Assembly: GCA_030220185.1 (NCBI GenBank)
Contig: JASPKZ010007249.1
Location: 1,116,001-1,180,000, forward strand
DNA from: Diploptera punctata
Lineage: Eukaryota > Arthropoda > Insecta > Blattodea > Blaberidae
Length of the DNA: 64,000 nt
Reading direction: 5' to 3'
Under the pieces are notes generated by a model. That model searched no databases. It saw nothing but the letters and a program-made list of their open reading frames with translations, and was not told where the DNA came from. Of this stretch, positions 44,800 through 54,899 are shown in pieces. The position numbers were made by a program, and so were the translations under genes. How positions within the stretch are numbered: position 1 is the first letter of the stretch; each line of letters begins with the position of its first letter.

Positions 44800-46490
44800 A
44801 TTAATAATTCCACGTCACCTCAAAAATTGTCTTCTGTTTAGACTGATTTTAGAACAATTATTCTATCTTCATTATTTTCATGACTGTTGTTTTATCATGG
44901 TGATGCATGACTTCTTCTTCCATCTGTTGATAGACTGATGAACCTCCTCCAAATCAAATCACATTCCCTGGGAATTTCAAAATTCATTGGTTTATCCTTC
45001 TTATATTTTTTTTTAATGTAGATTTTTTTCCCAAACCATGAAGAATTTGAACCATACTAATTTAGTTACACTTGTTTTCGTATAGATGTCATTTTGAGTG
45101 GTTTTAGTTCTTTAGTTTTTTTTTCCCATACTTGTTTTATTAATTTAGTCTTTCTTTTAATTTAATATTTTTCTGACCAAGCATGAGTGGAAATGGCAGA
45201 TTTTCCTACTTCCCCATTTTCAACATTCCTAAAGATATTCCTTCACTCTGGTTTTCAAATTTCTTTTTATTTTCCATATGTAGATTTTATCACACCCCAC
45301 ATCCCGATAAATATCTGATTTATTTTCTTCTCTTTTCTCATTTTTGTTAAATTTGATTATTCTATTGAGCCAAAGTCATTTTTCAGTGCCAATCTTAAGT
45401 ATTTCTATGGGGAATCCCCTACCCCCATTTTTGCAATCTATTTACGGGGAATTTTGAACAAAAGATAATTAGGGGAATCCTTTAATTTTCAAATTTTGGT
45501 ATAGATACGTTGATATAATTGCTGTTGTGAATCACAAACATCTAGAGATGCTTTAAAAATGTTGAACATTCAGAGTCAAACTATGAAGTTTACAATGGAA
45601 ATTGTAAATAACAGACAAATACCATTTTTAGATCTAAATTTAACAAGAAATGAAGAGAATAATAAGATAGAATTTGGAATATACTGAAAGAAAACACACA
45701 CATGTAATTAAATTAAAGCTTCATGATTAAATCATATTTCTCACAAAGAGGCAGTTTTCAATAGTCTGATGCACAAATTAGTAAATATACCCATGAACAC
45801 AGAGAATTATTATAAAGAAAAAGAATATGTTATTAACATTACAATAGAGAATGGATTTGAAGAAAGCATTATACACTGGAAGTTCAAAAGACAAAAATCA
45901 ATCAATGAAAGTACACTTCAAAAGAAAAAGAAGAAAATAACATTCAAGAAGTTCACATATCATTCTATGAAGCATCACAAGTTTCAAAAAGTTCAACATA
46001 AGATTGGCACTGAAAAATGACTTAGCCTCAATAGAATAATCAAATCCAACAAAAATGAGAAAAAGAGAAGAAGAAAATAAATCAGGTATTTATCATATAA
46101 AATGCAGCAACTGTGATAAAATGTAAAGAGGTGAAACAAAAAGAAATTTGGAAACTAGAGTGAAGGAGCATCTTAGGAATGTTAAAATTGAAAAGTAGAA
46201 GAATCTGCCGCTAGGACAGAAAAACATCAAATTTATAGAAGGGCTAAATTAATAAAACAAATAGAAAAACCTAAAGAACTCACATTTTGAAAAGAAAAAA
46301 CAAATCAGGAGTAATTAATGAATTTTGAAATTTCCGGGGAATGTGATTTGATTTGGAGATTCATTGATTTACCAACAGATGTAGGAAGAAGCCATGCATC
46401 ACCATGATAGAACAACGGTCATGAAGATGAAATTATTGTTCTGAAATCAGTCTAAAAAGAAGGCAATTTATGAAATGAGATGGAATTATT
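44800..46490 (+). mobile_element. Penelope-like palindrome with decayed RT and GIY-YIG
   Basis: The left arm (44815-45390) is the complement of GIY-YIG and the 3' end. The right side has RT remnants (RYVDIIAVVN-like text near 45500, FTMEIVNNRQIPFLDLNL near 45600), the linker frame 45769-46020 (VNIPMNTENYYKEKEYVIN), and GIY-YIG pieces near 46080-46300 (SGIYHIKCSNCDKM, TKRNLETRVKEHLRNV). Many stops. Ends near 46490 without a clear tail. Confidence 0.75.
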
Positions 46491-46544
46491 TAATTAGTTA
46501 TAATTTAATAAATTTCATATTAGCTACAAGCAGTTGGAATATTA

Positions 46545-46710
46545 TATTTAAATTAATATTGGCAAGTAAACATGAATCAACAACCAGAGAATTTCAACAG
46601 TGGAAGCCATGACTGAAGAGGGACAAGATATTGTCTGAAACCGCCGGTATCAAAGACATTTGAAATTATATGAGGTGAGTCGTTAAAAATATGTTCTCCA
46701 TTCACTATTA
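46545..46710 (-). mobile_element. Small Penelope-like element with 13-bp target duplication
   Basis: AGTTGGAATATTA flanks it at 46532-46544 and 46711-46723. The left end is the complement of a 3' tail (ATTAATATTGGCAAGTAAACAT), joined directly to one sense arm with ribozyme motif and TATGAGGTGAGTCG. It looks like an inverted insertion with most of one arm deleted. Related to 51088-51646. Confidence 0.8.
46606..46655 (+). ncRNA. Hammerhead-ribozyme-like motif
   Basis: Helix I CATGA/TCAAAG (TGA/TCA pairs), CTGAAGA at 46613, helix II GGACA-AGATAT-TGTCT, GAAA, helix III ACC-GCC-GGT, GUA cleavage site. All three helices can form. Confidence 0.6.
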
Positions 46711-46739
46711 AGTTGGAATATTACTTCAAATATATTAAC

Positions 46740-46850
46740 ATACAAATTCAATGGAGATAATTTAAATGATTATTACCTCATAATGTTTACTTCCCAACAT
46801 TGATTTTAACATAACATTAACATACATTTAATTTTTAAAGGGACTTTAGG
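46740..46850 (+). mobile_element. PLE 3' tail fragment
   Basis: TTCAATGGAGATAATTTAAATGATTATTACCTCATAATGTTTACTTCCCAACATTG matches the 3' end seen at 36680-36731. Confidence 0.6.
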
Positions 46851-47089
46851 ATTAGAGAGAAAAACAAATTTAAACTTGGCTCAAGATTAAATGTAATTTA
46901 AAAAAATTAAATTGGTTCAAAATCTTCTTCAATAGCTCAGCATAATTCAGAGACCTGTTGTTGAAATTATGGCTTCCGTGTAAATTTTTTTCTTGCAATA
47001 TATTAAAAGTAGGAGCACACTACTTTCAAATCATATTGTTATGTTATACTAATTTCTGGGAGAATCAGTAAACAAATTACTTATATTAT

Positions 47090-47379
47090 CGACGATTTTA
47101 TTATTCATTTAACACTTCTCATTGAAGGATAAATTATATTTGAAGAGAAAAATTCCTAATAAATGTCTTCTTAACTAAGAAGCCGCCATTTGCAAAGATA
47201 GGAGCTACGGTTTCAAGCATTTGGCACGAGGGAATTACAATGTATATAAGAGAAAAATTTGCGTCTAGATCGCAACTCGCCTCGGTAGCTCAGTTGGTAG
47301 AGCACTTGGCCCGGAAAGCCAAGGGTCCCAGGTTCGAGTCTTGGTCTAGGCAAAAAATTTTTCTCTTCAAATATAAAAT
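47090..47379 (-). mobile_element. tRNA-containing element with 14-bp target duplication
   Basis: ATTACTTATATTAT flanks it at 47076-47089 and 47380-47393. The complement of the 3' tail (CGACGATTTTATTATTC...TTTGAAGAGAAAAATT) is joined to a sense unit ending with a tRNA-like module and TTTTTCTCTTCAAATAT without tail. This mirrors the layout of the small PLE at 46545-46710. Confidence 0.8.
47279..47351 (+). tRNA. tRNA-like module
   Basis: Same type as 37672-37744 (TTGGC-CCGGAAA-GCCAA, B box AGGTTCGAGTCTTGG), with slightly weakened T arm. Confidence 0.55.
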
Positions 47380-47393
47380 ATTACTTATATTAT

Positions 47394-48101
47394 TTTCAGT
47401 CTGATCATCTTACCTCAATATTAATGTTGATTTGTTCTTGCACATGTTTCAAAACAATTCTGTTTTATCGTCAGCTTGTCCAGACTGGTTTGATTTATGT
47501 TGCACACCCTGGATGTCGATGTCAGCACCATCCTGTGATTGGCCAAAGAACCTCCAAACAACGTCACACTCCGTCAGTATTTCAAAATTCATAACTCTGT
47601 TTTTGTCCTTCTGAATATAGATTTTTTCCCAAATAGTCAGCTCTTTTGTATTTTCTAACTGTTTTAATAATTTAGCATCTGAATTTATATTATGTTCTTC
47701 AGACCAGACATGAGCAGCAACTGCAGATTTTTCTATTTCCCCATTTTTAATATTTCCTATGTGTTCTTTGGTTCTAATTATTAAAACAGTTAAATACAAA
47801 AGAGCTGACTATTTGGGAAAAAATCTATATTCAGAAGAACAAAAACAGAGTTATGTATTTTGAAATACTGACGGAGCGTGACCTTGTTTGGAGGTACTTT
47901 GCCCAACCACAGGATGGTGCTGACATTAACATCCATGGTGTGCAACATAAATCAAACCAATCTGGACAAGCTGACGATAAAGCAGAATTGTTTTGAAACA
48001 TGTCCAAGAACAAATCAACATTAATATTGAGGTAAGATGATCAGACTGAAAATAATATAATTAAAATAACCTCAAAATATCACTTCCTAAAATTAAATAT
48101 T
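47394..48101 (+). mobile_element. Penelope-like palindrome, family M
   Basis: The left arm in complement (47394-47780) encodes HIGNIKNGEIEKSAVAAHVW, KQLENTKELTIWEKIYIQK and FGQSQDGADIDIQG on the minus strand. The right arm (47781-48040) repeats it in sense with AATATTGAGGTAAGATG; tail ACCTCAAAATATCACTTCC...AAATATT. It lies between two copies of the target AAACAAATTACT (47070 and 48102). Confidence 0.85.
47962..48008 (+). ncRNA. Hammerhead-ribozyme-like motif
   Basis: CTGACGA at 47971, helix II AAAGCA-GAAT-TGTTTT, GAAACATGTC|C. Confidence 0.5.
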
Positions 48102-48237
48102 AAACAAATTACTATATTTAAAAAGAAATATATATTCAAAGTTAAAATTGGGAAACACATTATGAGGTTCTTAGTTACCGTGTTTGATAAAACATGAAAT
48201 ATGAGGTAAGATGTTAAAATGACTCAGAAATATATAT

Positions 48238-48310
48238 GCCTAGACTGGGGTTTGAACCCAGGACCTTTGACTCTCTATGTCAATGCTCTTCCATCTGAGC
48301 TACCTAGGCC
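48238..48310 (-). tRNA. tRNA-like module (left arm)
   Basis: Minus strand GCCTAGGTAGCTCAGATGGAAG, TTGAC-ATAGAGA-GTCAA, B box GGGTTCAAACCCC, GTCTAGGC. Confidence 0.55.
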
Positions 48311-48760
48311 TCCAATCTAAATGTGTATTTTTCTCTTATACATAGTTAATTCCCTAACCCCAAATGCTACGAGCCATTGCTACGATTTTTGCAAATGGCA
48401 GCTTCTTTATTAAGAAGACTTTTTATTGGGAATTTAAACATTACTTATAAAGCCAGTAGTGCTTCTTTCAATGTTAATATTATTCGTTTTTAAACATCTT
48501 TATGATGGACAAATTATATTTGAAAAATAGGCGTATATTTTTCTTTTCAAATATAATTTGTCCATCATTAAGATGTTTAAAAACGAATAATATTAACATT
48601 GAAAGAAGCACTACTGGCTTTATAAGTAATGTTTAAATTCCCAATAAAAAGTCTTCTTAATAAAGAAGCTGCCATTTGCAAAAATCGTAGCAACGGCTCG
48701 TAGCATTTGGGATTAGGGAATTAACTATGTGCAAGAGAAAAATACGCGTTTAGATTGGAG

Positions 48761-48832
48761 GCCTAGGTAGCTCAGATGGAAGAGCATTGACATAGAGAGT
48801 CAATGGTCCTGGGTTCAAACCCCAGTCTAGGC
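48761..48832 (+). tRNA. tRNA-like module (right arm)
   Basis: Mirror of 48238-48310. The acceptor GCCTAGG/GTCTAGGC pairs well. A TTTTT run follows at +6. Confidence 0.55.
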
Positions 48833-49089
48833 GTATATTTTTCTTTTCAAATATAATTTGTCCATCATTAAGATGTTTAAAAATGAATAATATTAACAAA
48901 ACAAATTACTATTTAATAAGGTGTTTTATATGTATAATTTAAACACTCAGGCTGATTGATAAATTATTTTTTGAAGAAACAGTTGAGGCAAAAATTTTTC
49001 TTTTAAAAAAATAATCTAGGCTACTATTTATTACTTCTTAATGCATGTAAATTAAATAATGTACGACAATGCACTTATTTATTTTTTAG

Positions 49090-49209
49090 GAAATGGCGTG
49101 GGTGAAAATGAAAATGTTCAAATGAATCCAAAGATGGTGAAATCTCTAGCAACATGTAATGTAGTACAGATCACATGTGGATATAATCATTGTCTTGCCT
49201 TAACCAACA
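49090..49209 (+). CDS. HERC4: HERC4-type E3 ligase, exon 4 (RCC1 repeat)
   Basis: Acceptor ATTTTTTAG at 49089, donor CAACA|GTGAGT. It reads GNGVGENENVQMNPKMVKSL, ATCNVVQITCGYNHCLALTN, matching the HERC4 segment with QVACGYYHSLAL. Phase 1 both sides. Confidence 0.9.
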
Positions 49210-49257
49210 GTGAGTATTATCAACGCACTTCTTTTTATTAAACATATTCACAAGTCA

Positions 49258-49350
49258 TTCAGTGGGAAATCATCATCCTCTTATCGTGACCTTCTTTCAG
49301 AAAGTTGATTTCAAATATGTCTCAAACTATGATGAAATGCTTCCAAAACC
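49258..49350 (-). pseudogene. LINE C-terminal snippet
   Basis: AATCATCATCCTCTTATCGTGACC...GATTTCAAATATGTCTC matches the minus-strand LINE at 60965-61005. Confidence 0.5.
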
Positions 49351-49479
49351 AAAGGGAAATGTTAAATTTAAAATAAAAACATACAGATTTTTTTAAATGT
49401 ACATTTTAGTAAAACGAAAATAAAAATAAAGCTAAGACTTGGACTATTATAATATATCACTTTTTTTTAATACCCCATA

Positions 49480-50240
49480 CTTCATTAGTTATAAATGCAA
49501 ATTTTTCTCTTATACGTTGTTAACAGCTGAATGCTATGAGCCTTTGCTCGATCACACAAATGGTGGCTTCTTATTTAAGAAGATCATTTTTTGGGAATTT
49601 AAACATTACTTTATAAAGCCAGTAGGGCTTCTTATGATGTTTGTTGTCTGGAATTTATCAAATTGATTGCAAAGATTGCAACAGGATATATATAGGAAAA
49701 ACGAAAAGGAACTTGGAAACTCGTAAAAAAGAACACTTCAGAAACATAAAGAATGGAGAAATTGAAAAATCAGCTATAGCAGCACATAGTTTATTAGAGC
49801 ATCATAGGATTGAAAAAGAAGCAAAAGTTTTGAAACATCTATCTAAACCTTTGGATTTAACAGTTTGGGAAAATATATATATTCAAAAAAACCATACTAG
49901 AACCATGAACTTCGAGATTCCGGACGAACCGAGCTTGATTACAAAGTTCTTCAAAAATACAACAGAAAGTAGTTTAGAAAATGATTCATTCAAAAGAACA
50001 CAGATGGCAGTTTGGAGAGTAATTCCTTCAAAAGAACACCAGATGGCAGTTTGGATAATTACCGGCAAAAGAAAAAATTGACAGTCGTGAAAACAGCTGA
50101 CGATGATGACAATGGGTCGCCGATACTGCAGTGCTGTGTTTAAAAAACATAGAAGTATGAGGTAAGAAGAAATCACGATTCATTTAATTCTTATTAATTG
50201 AACCTCATAATGTTAAAAATTCCCAAATTTAATATATAAA
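49480..50240 (+). mobile_element. tRNA-element body joined to Penelope-like family G element
   Basis: 49495-49635 is the complement of a tRNA-element body (GCAAATTTTTCTCTTATACGTTG, GCTTCTTATTTAAGAAG, AGCCAGTAGGGCTTC) without its module. 49641-50081 is an open frame of 146 codons with SGIYQIDCKDCNRIYIGKTKR, NGEIEKSAIAAHSLLEHH and LTVWENIYIQK, the best preserved GIY-YIG C-terminal half here. The 3' end GTATGAGGTAAGAAG and tail AACCTCATAATGTTAAAAATTCCC close at about 50240. Confidence 0.8.
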
Positions 50241-50269
50241 AATGACTCATTAATTTACGAAAAAAATTT

Positions 50270-50410
50270 ACTCCTAAACTAGGATTTGAACCCAATGTCT
50301 CTGATTTTGTACACCAGTACTCTGCCATTGAGGTATTTGCCGAGCTCTGGTGTACAAAACCAGAGACATTGGGTTCAAAATCTCAGATTAGGCATAAATT
50401 TTCTTCTTCA
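50270..50410. repeat. Fused pair of tRNA-like modules
   Basis: A minus-strand module (50273-50341, complement of GGGTTCAAATCCTAG) meets a 5'-cut plus-strand copy (50342-50393, CTGGTGTACAAAACCAGAGAC, GGGTTCAAAATCTCAG). TTTTCTTCTTCAAATATAATT follows. Confidence 0.6.
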
Positions 50411-50609
50411 AATATAATTGCATTTATTTTCTTTCAAATTAGTATTTGGTACGGTGGTGCATTTGTTGCTTCTGACACAAATGTATTTATTTACTTGCAG
50501 AAAGCATTTTAATTTTTTTCAATGCTAATGTTCACTAATGTAGATGCAATAAAGGATTTCATTAAATAAAAATTAACAATTTACTAGTTAATGTATTTTT
50601 GTATTTCAG

Positions 50610-50771
50610 ATGGGGAATTATATGCATGGGGTAGTAATAGTCATGGCCAGCTTGGTCTTGGAACGAAGGTAGAAGTGGAAAAGAAACCAGTTCTTGTCAG
50701 ATCACTGAAAGGAATTCCAATAGCTTTTATTGCATGTGGGGCAAATCATAGCTTTGCTGTTTCAAGGTCAG
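50610..50771 (+). CDS. HERC4: HERC4-type E3 ligase, exon 5 (RCC1 repeat)
   Basis: Acceptor GTATTTCAG at 50609, donor TCAG|GTAAGT. It reads NGELYAWGSNSHGQLGLGTK, VEVEKKPVLVRSLKGIPIAF, IACGANHSFAVSRS. The SLKGIP.A.IACG.NHSF run is a strong match to the HERC3/HERC4 propeller. Phase 1 both sides. Confidence 0.92.
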
Positions 50772-51087
50772 GTAAGTTTTCAGGAAACTTATTTCTTATT
50801 ATTATCATTGTTTCTGATGGCAAAGATAACACATTAGTTTTTTTTAAATATAATTTAACAATATTCTTTAAATTTCATCACAGTTAAACTTTCTACGTAC
50901 ATTCAGTATGATCACTATTCATAATTAAGCATTTATTACAAATGGTGCATTTTTGAGATGAAAATGTGTTCGCCTTATGTAGATATGCTGCCAATTATGA
51001 CCAGTAATCATCCTAACATGACTACAGATTCCTTTCTTATTTTGTTTTTTAATATGTCCAAATTCATTTTAACAGTTTTATTCCTTA

Positions 51088-51646
51088 TATTTAAATTAAT
51101 ATTGGGAAGTAAACATTGAGGTTATATCATTAATAGTGAGTGGAGAACATATTTTTATCGACTCACCTCATATATTTTCAAATTTCTTTGAACCTTTCAG
51201 TTTCAGACAATATCATGTCCCTCTTCAGTCATGGTTTCCACTAATGAAATTCTGTGATTGTTGATTTCTCTAATGACATCACCTCTTGTGCTGCCATCTT
51301 TCGTTCGGATTATAAACTTTGTAATTAAATTTTTATCCACCGGAATTGAAACAATTGGATAAACCGTTCGAATTGACAATTTGGGAAATGATATTCATTC
51401 AGAAGAATAAATATCGATCTATGAATTTCGATATTCCGGTGGATAAAAATTTAATTACAAAGTTTATAATCCCAACGAAAGATGGCAGCACAAGAGGTGA
51501 TGTCATTAGAGAAATCAACAATCACAGAATTTCATCAGTGGAAGCTATGACTGAAGAGGGACATGATATTGTCTGAAACCGTCGGTATCAAAGAAATTTG
51601 AAAATATAGAGGTGAGTCAATAAAAATATGTTCTCCACTCACTATT
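51088..51646 (-). mobile_element. Penelope-like palindrome, 3' tail on the left, 14-bp target duplication
   Basis: AGTTTTATTCCTTA flanks it at 51074-51087 and 51647-51660. The left end is the complement of the tail (ATTAATATTGGGAAGTAAACATTGAGGTTATATC), then the complement arm, and the right arm in sense (frame 51346-51576 with KQLDKPFELTIWEMIFIQK) ending GAGGTGAGTCAATAAAAATATG without tail. The ribozyme motif is in both arms. Confidence 0.85.
51545..51594 (+). ncRNA. Hammerhead-ribozyme-like motif
   Basis: CTATGA/TCAAAG, CTGAAGA at 51551, helix II GGACA-TGATAT-TGTCT, GAAA at 51575, ACC-GTC-GGT, GUA site. A complement copy lies near 51195-51240. Confidence 0.6.
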
Positions 51647-52029
51647 AGTTTTATTCCTTACTAAAATTTTTTGCATTATCAAAATTCATTGAAGATTTAT
51701 CTGGTAATATTTTTGTTCAGGATATCACCTTTCTTATTTTCCACTACTCCAACATGGGATGATATCCATTGTAGATTAATTTATTTACATAGTTATCTAT
51801 GTTATTTTATTTTTAACATTACTTATTTTGCTAATAAAGCTTATATTTTTCGTGTTTTAATATTAAATTTATCACATACATTAAAGGACAAATTAATATG
51901 GTTAAACTTTACTACCTGTAATGCGACTTTTTTAATTCCTTCATAAATGCTTGTCAAATTTTATTCTTAGGTAGTTTTAATTAATATTTTATTTTAGTAA
52001 GTAATATTTTTAGGTTCTTTTAATTAAAT

Positions 52030-53350
52030 TATTTGGAGTTTGTTCATCTTACCTCAATATTAATGTTGATTTGTTTTTGAAGAATAAGAACAATTCAACA
52101 TTAATATTTGCAGAACCAAATCCTCCGTCTGATAACAGGAGCCGTTAAAACAACACCAATCACTGCCATGCAAATCTTAACAAATAACCCAAACATAGCA
52201 TCTGAAATTGAGAAAACAGCAGTCACACAGTATGAAAAATTTTTAAGGCTACCCCATAATAACTGGACCCAAAGAAAACCACAAGTATGTTTAAAATCTC
52301 AGCAAAGCTTCCTAAGCATTATACAAGAAATCAAACAGAAATTGCAACTTCCACATTCAAAAGAAAATATGCAGATGAGAAACAACCCTCTAGAATTTTT
52401 GGAAATCGAATATAACCTTCATTTAACAGAAGACATCAAGAAATCTGAAACTCCTCCATATATTTTAAAACAAATGTCACTGGAAATGATAAATCTAAGA
52501 TACCCAGCTCCTGAATGGATACATATTTTTACAGATGGCTCCAGCCTACCAAATGATGGTGGCACTGGTGCTGGTGCAGTATGTCCACTTTTTTCCTTTT
52601 ATCGTAAACTAAACACAAATTCAACAAACTTTGATGGCGAAATTCTAGCAATTTTCTTAAGTTTACAAAATCTTTTATATCACATCCAAAAATTTACAAA
52701 AGTTGTAATTCTATGTGACTCCAAAGCAGCCATTCTTGCTATAACACGAGACACAACACCCAAAATTATCGAATGTCACAAAATGATAAAACATTTATCC
52801 CGTCTACATAAAAAAGTTGTACTTCAATGGATTCCGGCCCATTGTGGAGTGACAGGCAATGAAATAGCCGATTTTCTAGCCAAGAAGGGTAGCAAAATTG
52901 TTTCAAACCCAACTTCTGCTCCAGTTTCCTTTCACTCTATCAAAAGAATTATCTCAAATAAATACATCAATAAACTTAGAGAAGAATACACCACCAAAAC
53001 ATCTGGAAAGGAATGGGAAAATCTACAAGCTTATGACATTACTACATTACAAAGAAAATCTGCAGTAGCAACATTCAGACTGCTAACGGGACATGACTGC
53101 TTGAATAAACACCTACACAGAATTGGCATAACAGATTCACCTAAATGCCCTTTTTGCAATTTAAATGAAGATATGGAAAGAAACCATCTCCTCCGTTGTC
53201 CAGCTTTTGTAGAAGAGACCAGCCTTTCTGCTAAATATTGGAGTGCAAGAGAGCGAATGATTTCATTATCAAGTGCTCGACATTAGATACCAACCAACCA
53301 ACATTAATATTGAGGTAAGATGAACAGGCTCCAAATAACTTAATTTATTC
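52030..53350 (+). mobile_element. Penelope-like family M remnant, split by a LINE
   Basis: GTTCATCTTACCTCAATATTAATGTTGATTTG (52041-52072) and AACATTAATATTGAGGTAAGATGAAC (53300-53325) are the inverted 3' boxes of a small family M hairpin; the LINE at 52109-53298 was inserted between them. Confidence 0.75.
52109..53298 (+). CDS. 5'-truncated LINE: RNase H and C-terminal zinc-like domain (Jockey/I group)
   Basis: An intact 392-codon frame (stop at 53284-53286) forming the C-terminal part of a LINE polyprotein. RNase H acids: Asp 143 in FTDGSS, Glu 178 in FDGEIL, Asp 204 in LCDSKAA, Asp 255 in GNEIADFLAKKGS, with WIPAHCGVTGNE around His 245. A CPFC...RNHLLRCPAF motif follows near the C-terminus. 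It starts in QNQILRLITGAVK, so RT is missing through 5' truncation. CAACATTAATATT flanks it at 52096-52108 and 53299-53311 (13-bp target duplication). The 3' end is a short ACCAACCAAC repeat, not poly(A). The lack of stops suggests a recent insertion. The first codon is not an ATG. Confidence 0.9.
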
Positions 53351-53794
53351 TTAGGGTTTCATTTTTCAAATTATTTCCCACCATTTACAATTGTTTTTAC
53401 ATGTTTTATAATGATTATTTGAATATTTTTTTCACGATTTTGAACTACATGAAGACATGGTTGCCATATTGATTTTAATGAATATTTTGTGTTCCAGTGC
53501 AGCCAACATAGAGTTTGTATTAATTAACTTACACTAAATAAAATCAGTGTGCATTTTTTCACAGGTTGGATCACTTAAATTGTATTAAGTTAGCTTTTAG
53601 GTTGATTTTCACAGGTTAGAGTACTTAAATTGCATTAGTTTAGCTTTAGGTTCATTGGCAACACGAGTTGTATATGTTGGATGTATCACATGATTCCATA
53701 GTGTAAACCGCTTCGTGTCTGTTGGCATGCGCATGGTGGTATGATTGGAACTTACAAAAAATTTTTTCATCACATGTTGTAAAGTTTTTTCAAT

Positions 53795-54060
53795 TAATAT
53801 TTTAAGAGAAAAATTAATGCCTAAATCGGGATTTGAACCCAGGATCTCTGGAATTCCATTCCAGTGTTATATCCATTAAGCTATCTAGCTACTGATTTAG
53901 ACATTGCTTTTTCTCTTATATATAATCCCATGCACTTGGAATTGAGAACCTTTATTCTACATACTTCCTAGCAGCTTCTTATTCAGGAAGACTTTTTTGG
54001 TGGGATTTTAACATTACCTTTGTGGCTAGTTCCATTTTTGAAAATGTTGTGTCGTATACC
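53795..54060 (-). mobile_element. tRNA-containing element, variant module
   Basis: The minus-strand module 53819-53890 (TAGCTTAATGGATATAACACTGG, GGGTTCAAATCCCGATTTAGGC) is preceded by AAGAGAAAAATTAATGC and followed by TTTTTCTCTTATATATAATCCC and the common body (CTAGCAGCTTCTTATTCAGGAAG). The framework is the same as the CCGGAAA type, but the tRNA-like sequence differs. Confidence 0.7.
53819..53890 (-). tRNA. tRNA-like module, variant
   Basis: A box TAGCTTAATGG, B box GGGTTCAAATCCC, acceptor GCCTA-type. Anticodon arm CTGGAATGGAATTCCAG. Confidence 0.45.
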
Positions 54061-54330
54061 ACTATACGACAATATAAAAAATACAAACTCATATTGGGAC
54101 AATAAATTGCTTTTAGTAGGAAAAAAAAACTATGGTTGAAGGGTTATTAATTTGTGCAAAATGGATTTTCCTGCTAAGAGTTCAGGATATTCAATGTATG
54201 GGTCAAAGCTATCTAGATAGTGAAGGAAAATAGAAAAGAAATTTGCTGACTTGACTGTCAAGGATTGGTTACATGGTTCTTTAAAAAAAAAAAAAAAAAA
54301 GGAATTAAGTAGTGTTATATATAAATTGCC

Positions 54331-54645
54331 CACCGCTTTGGTCTTGAGGTAGCATGCTGCCTTGTCACGCAGCGGACCCGGGTTCGATCCCCGGTTGGGG
54401 CAGTTTTTCTGGGTGAGGTTTTTATCGGGATTTTTCCTCACCTGTAAGACAAATGTCAGGAAAACTTTAAGGCCCAAACGGTCCCCACAATCATATGGCC
54501 ATCATCATTATCCTTCACCGGTGTGGAAAGCAACGGGAAGCTACCACACCTACAATTCCCTAGTAAAGCTGCAAGCATAGCATGAAAATGCTATGATTGC
54601 AGTGAAGGACCTGTCTTTGGGCAAAATTACTATGAATGGATATAT
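54331..54645 (+). mobile_element. SINE family A, full copy
   Basis: Head CTTTGGTCTTGAGGTAGCAT, B box GGGTTCGATCCCCGG, full body, tail ATTACTATGAATGGATA. Confidence 0.9.
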
Positions 54646-54714
54646 AATTGATACACTTATATTGAAAGATATAATTTTTTGAAGACAAATATTTGTAATA
54701 AATAAGTTGAGTCT

Positions 54715-54895
54715 GTTTTCATCTTACTTCATATTAGTTGAGTTCTTTTAGGATATGTTACAAAACAAATCTTCTGTTTTATATTCAGCTTGTCCAGACC
54801 TTAAAAGAACTAAACTAAGATGAGGTAAGATGAAAACAGACTCAACTTATTTATTAAGAAGAACCTCATAATGTTACTTCCTATTGTAATTTTAT
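54715..54895 (+). mobile_element. Small Penelope-like hairpin
   Basis: AGTCTGTTTTCATCTTACTTCATATTAGTTGAGTTCTTTT pairs with AAAAGAACTAAACTAAGATGAGGTAAGATGAAAACAGACT. Tail AACCTCATAATGTTACTTCC. A complement ribozyme segment (TGTTACAAAAC..TATATTCAGC) in the left arm is decayed. Confidence 0.75.
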
Positions 54896-54899
54896 AAGA

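Larger units (their letters stand above)
48116..48898 (+). mobile_element. Composite palindromic tRNA-containing element with 14-bp target duplication
   Basis: AAACAAATTACTAT occurs at 48102-48115 and 48899-48912. A PLE 3' fragment (48145-48235, ATTATGAGGTTCTTAGTTACC...ATGAGGTAAGATG) leads into a palindrome of two tRNA-like units: modules at 48238-48310 (minus) and 48761-48832 (plus), with the turn near 48525-48530. The tail is TTTTTCTTTTCAAATATAATTTGTCC...TATTAAC. So PLE and tRNA-like sequences sit in what looks like one inserted unit. Confidence 0.75.
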
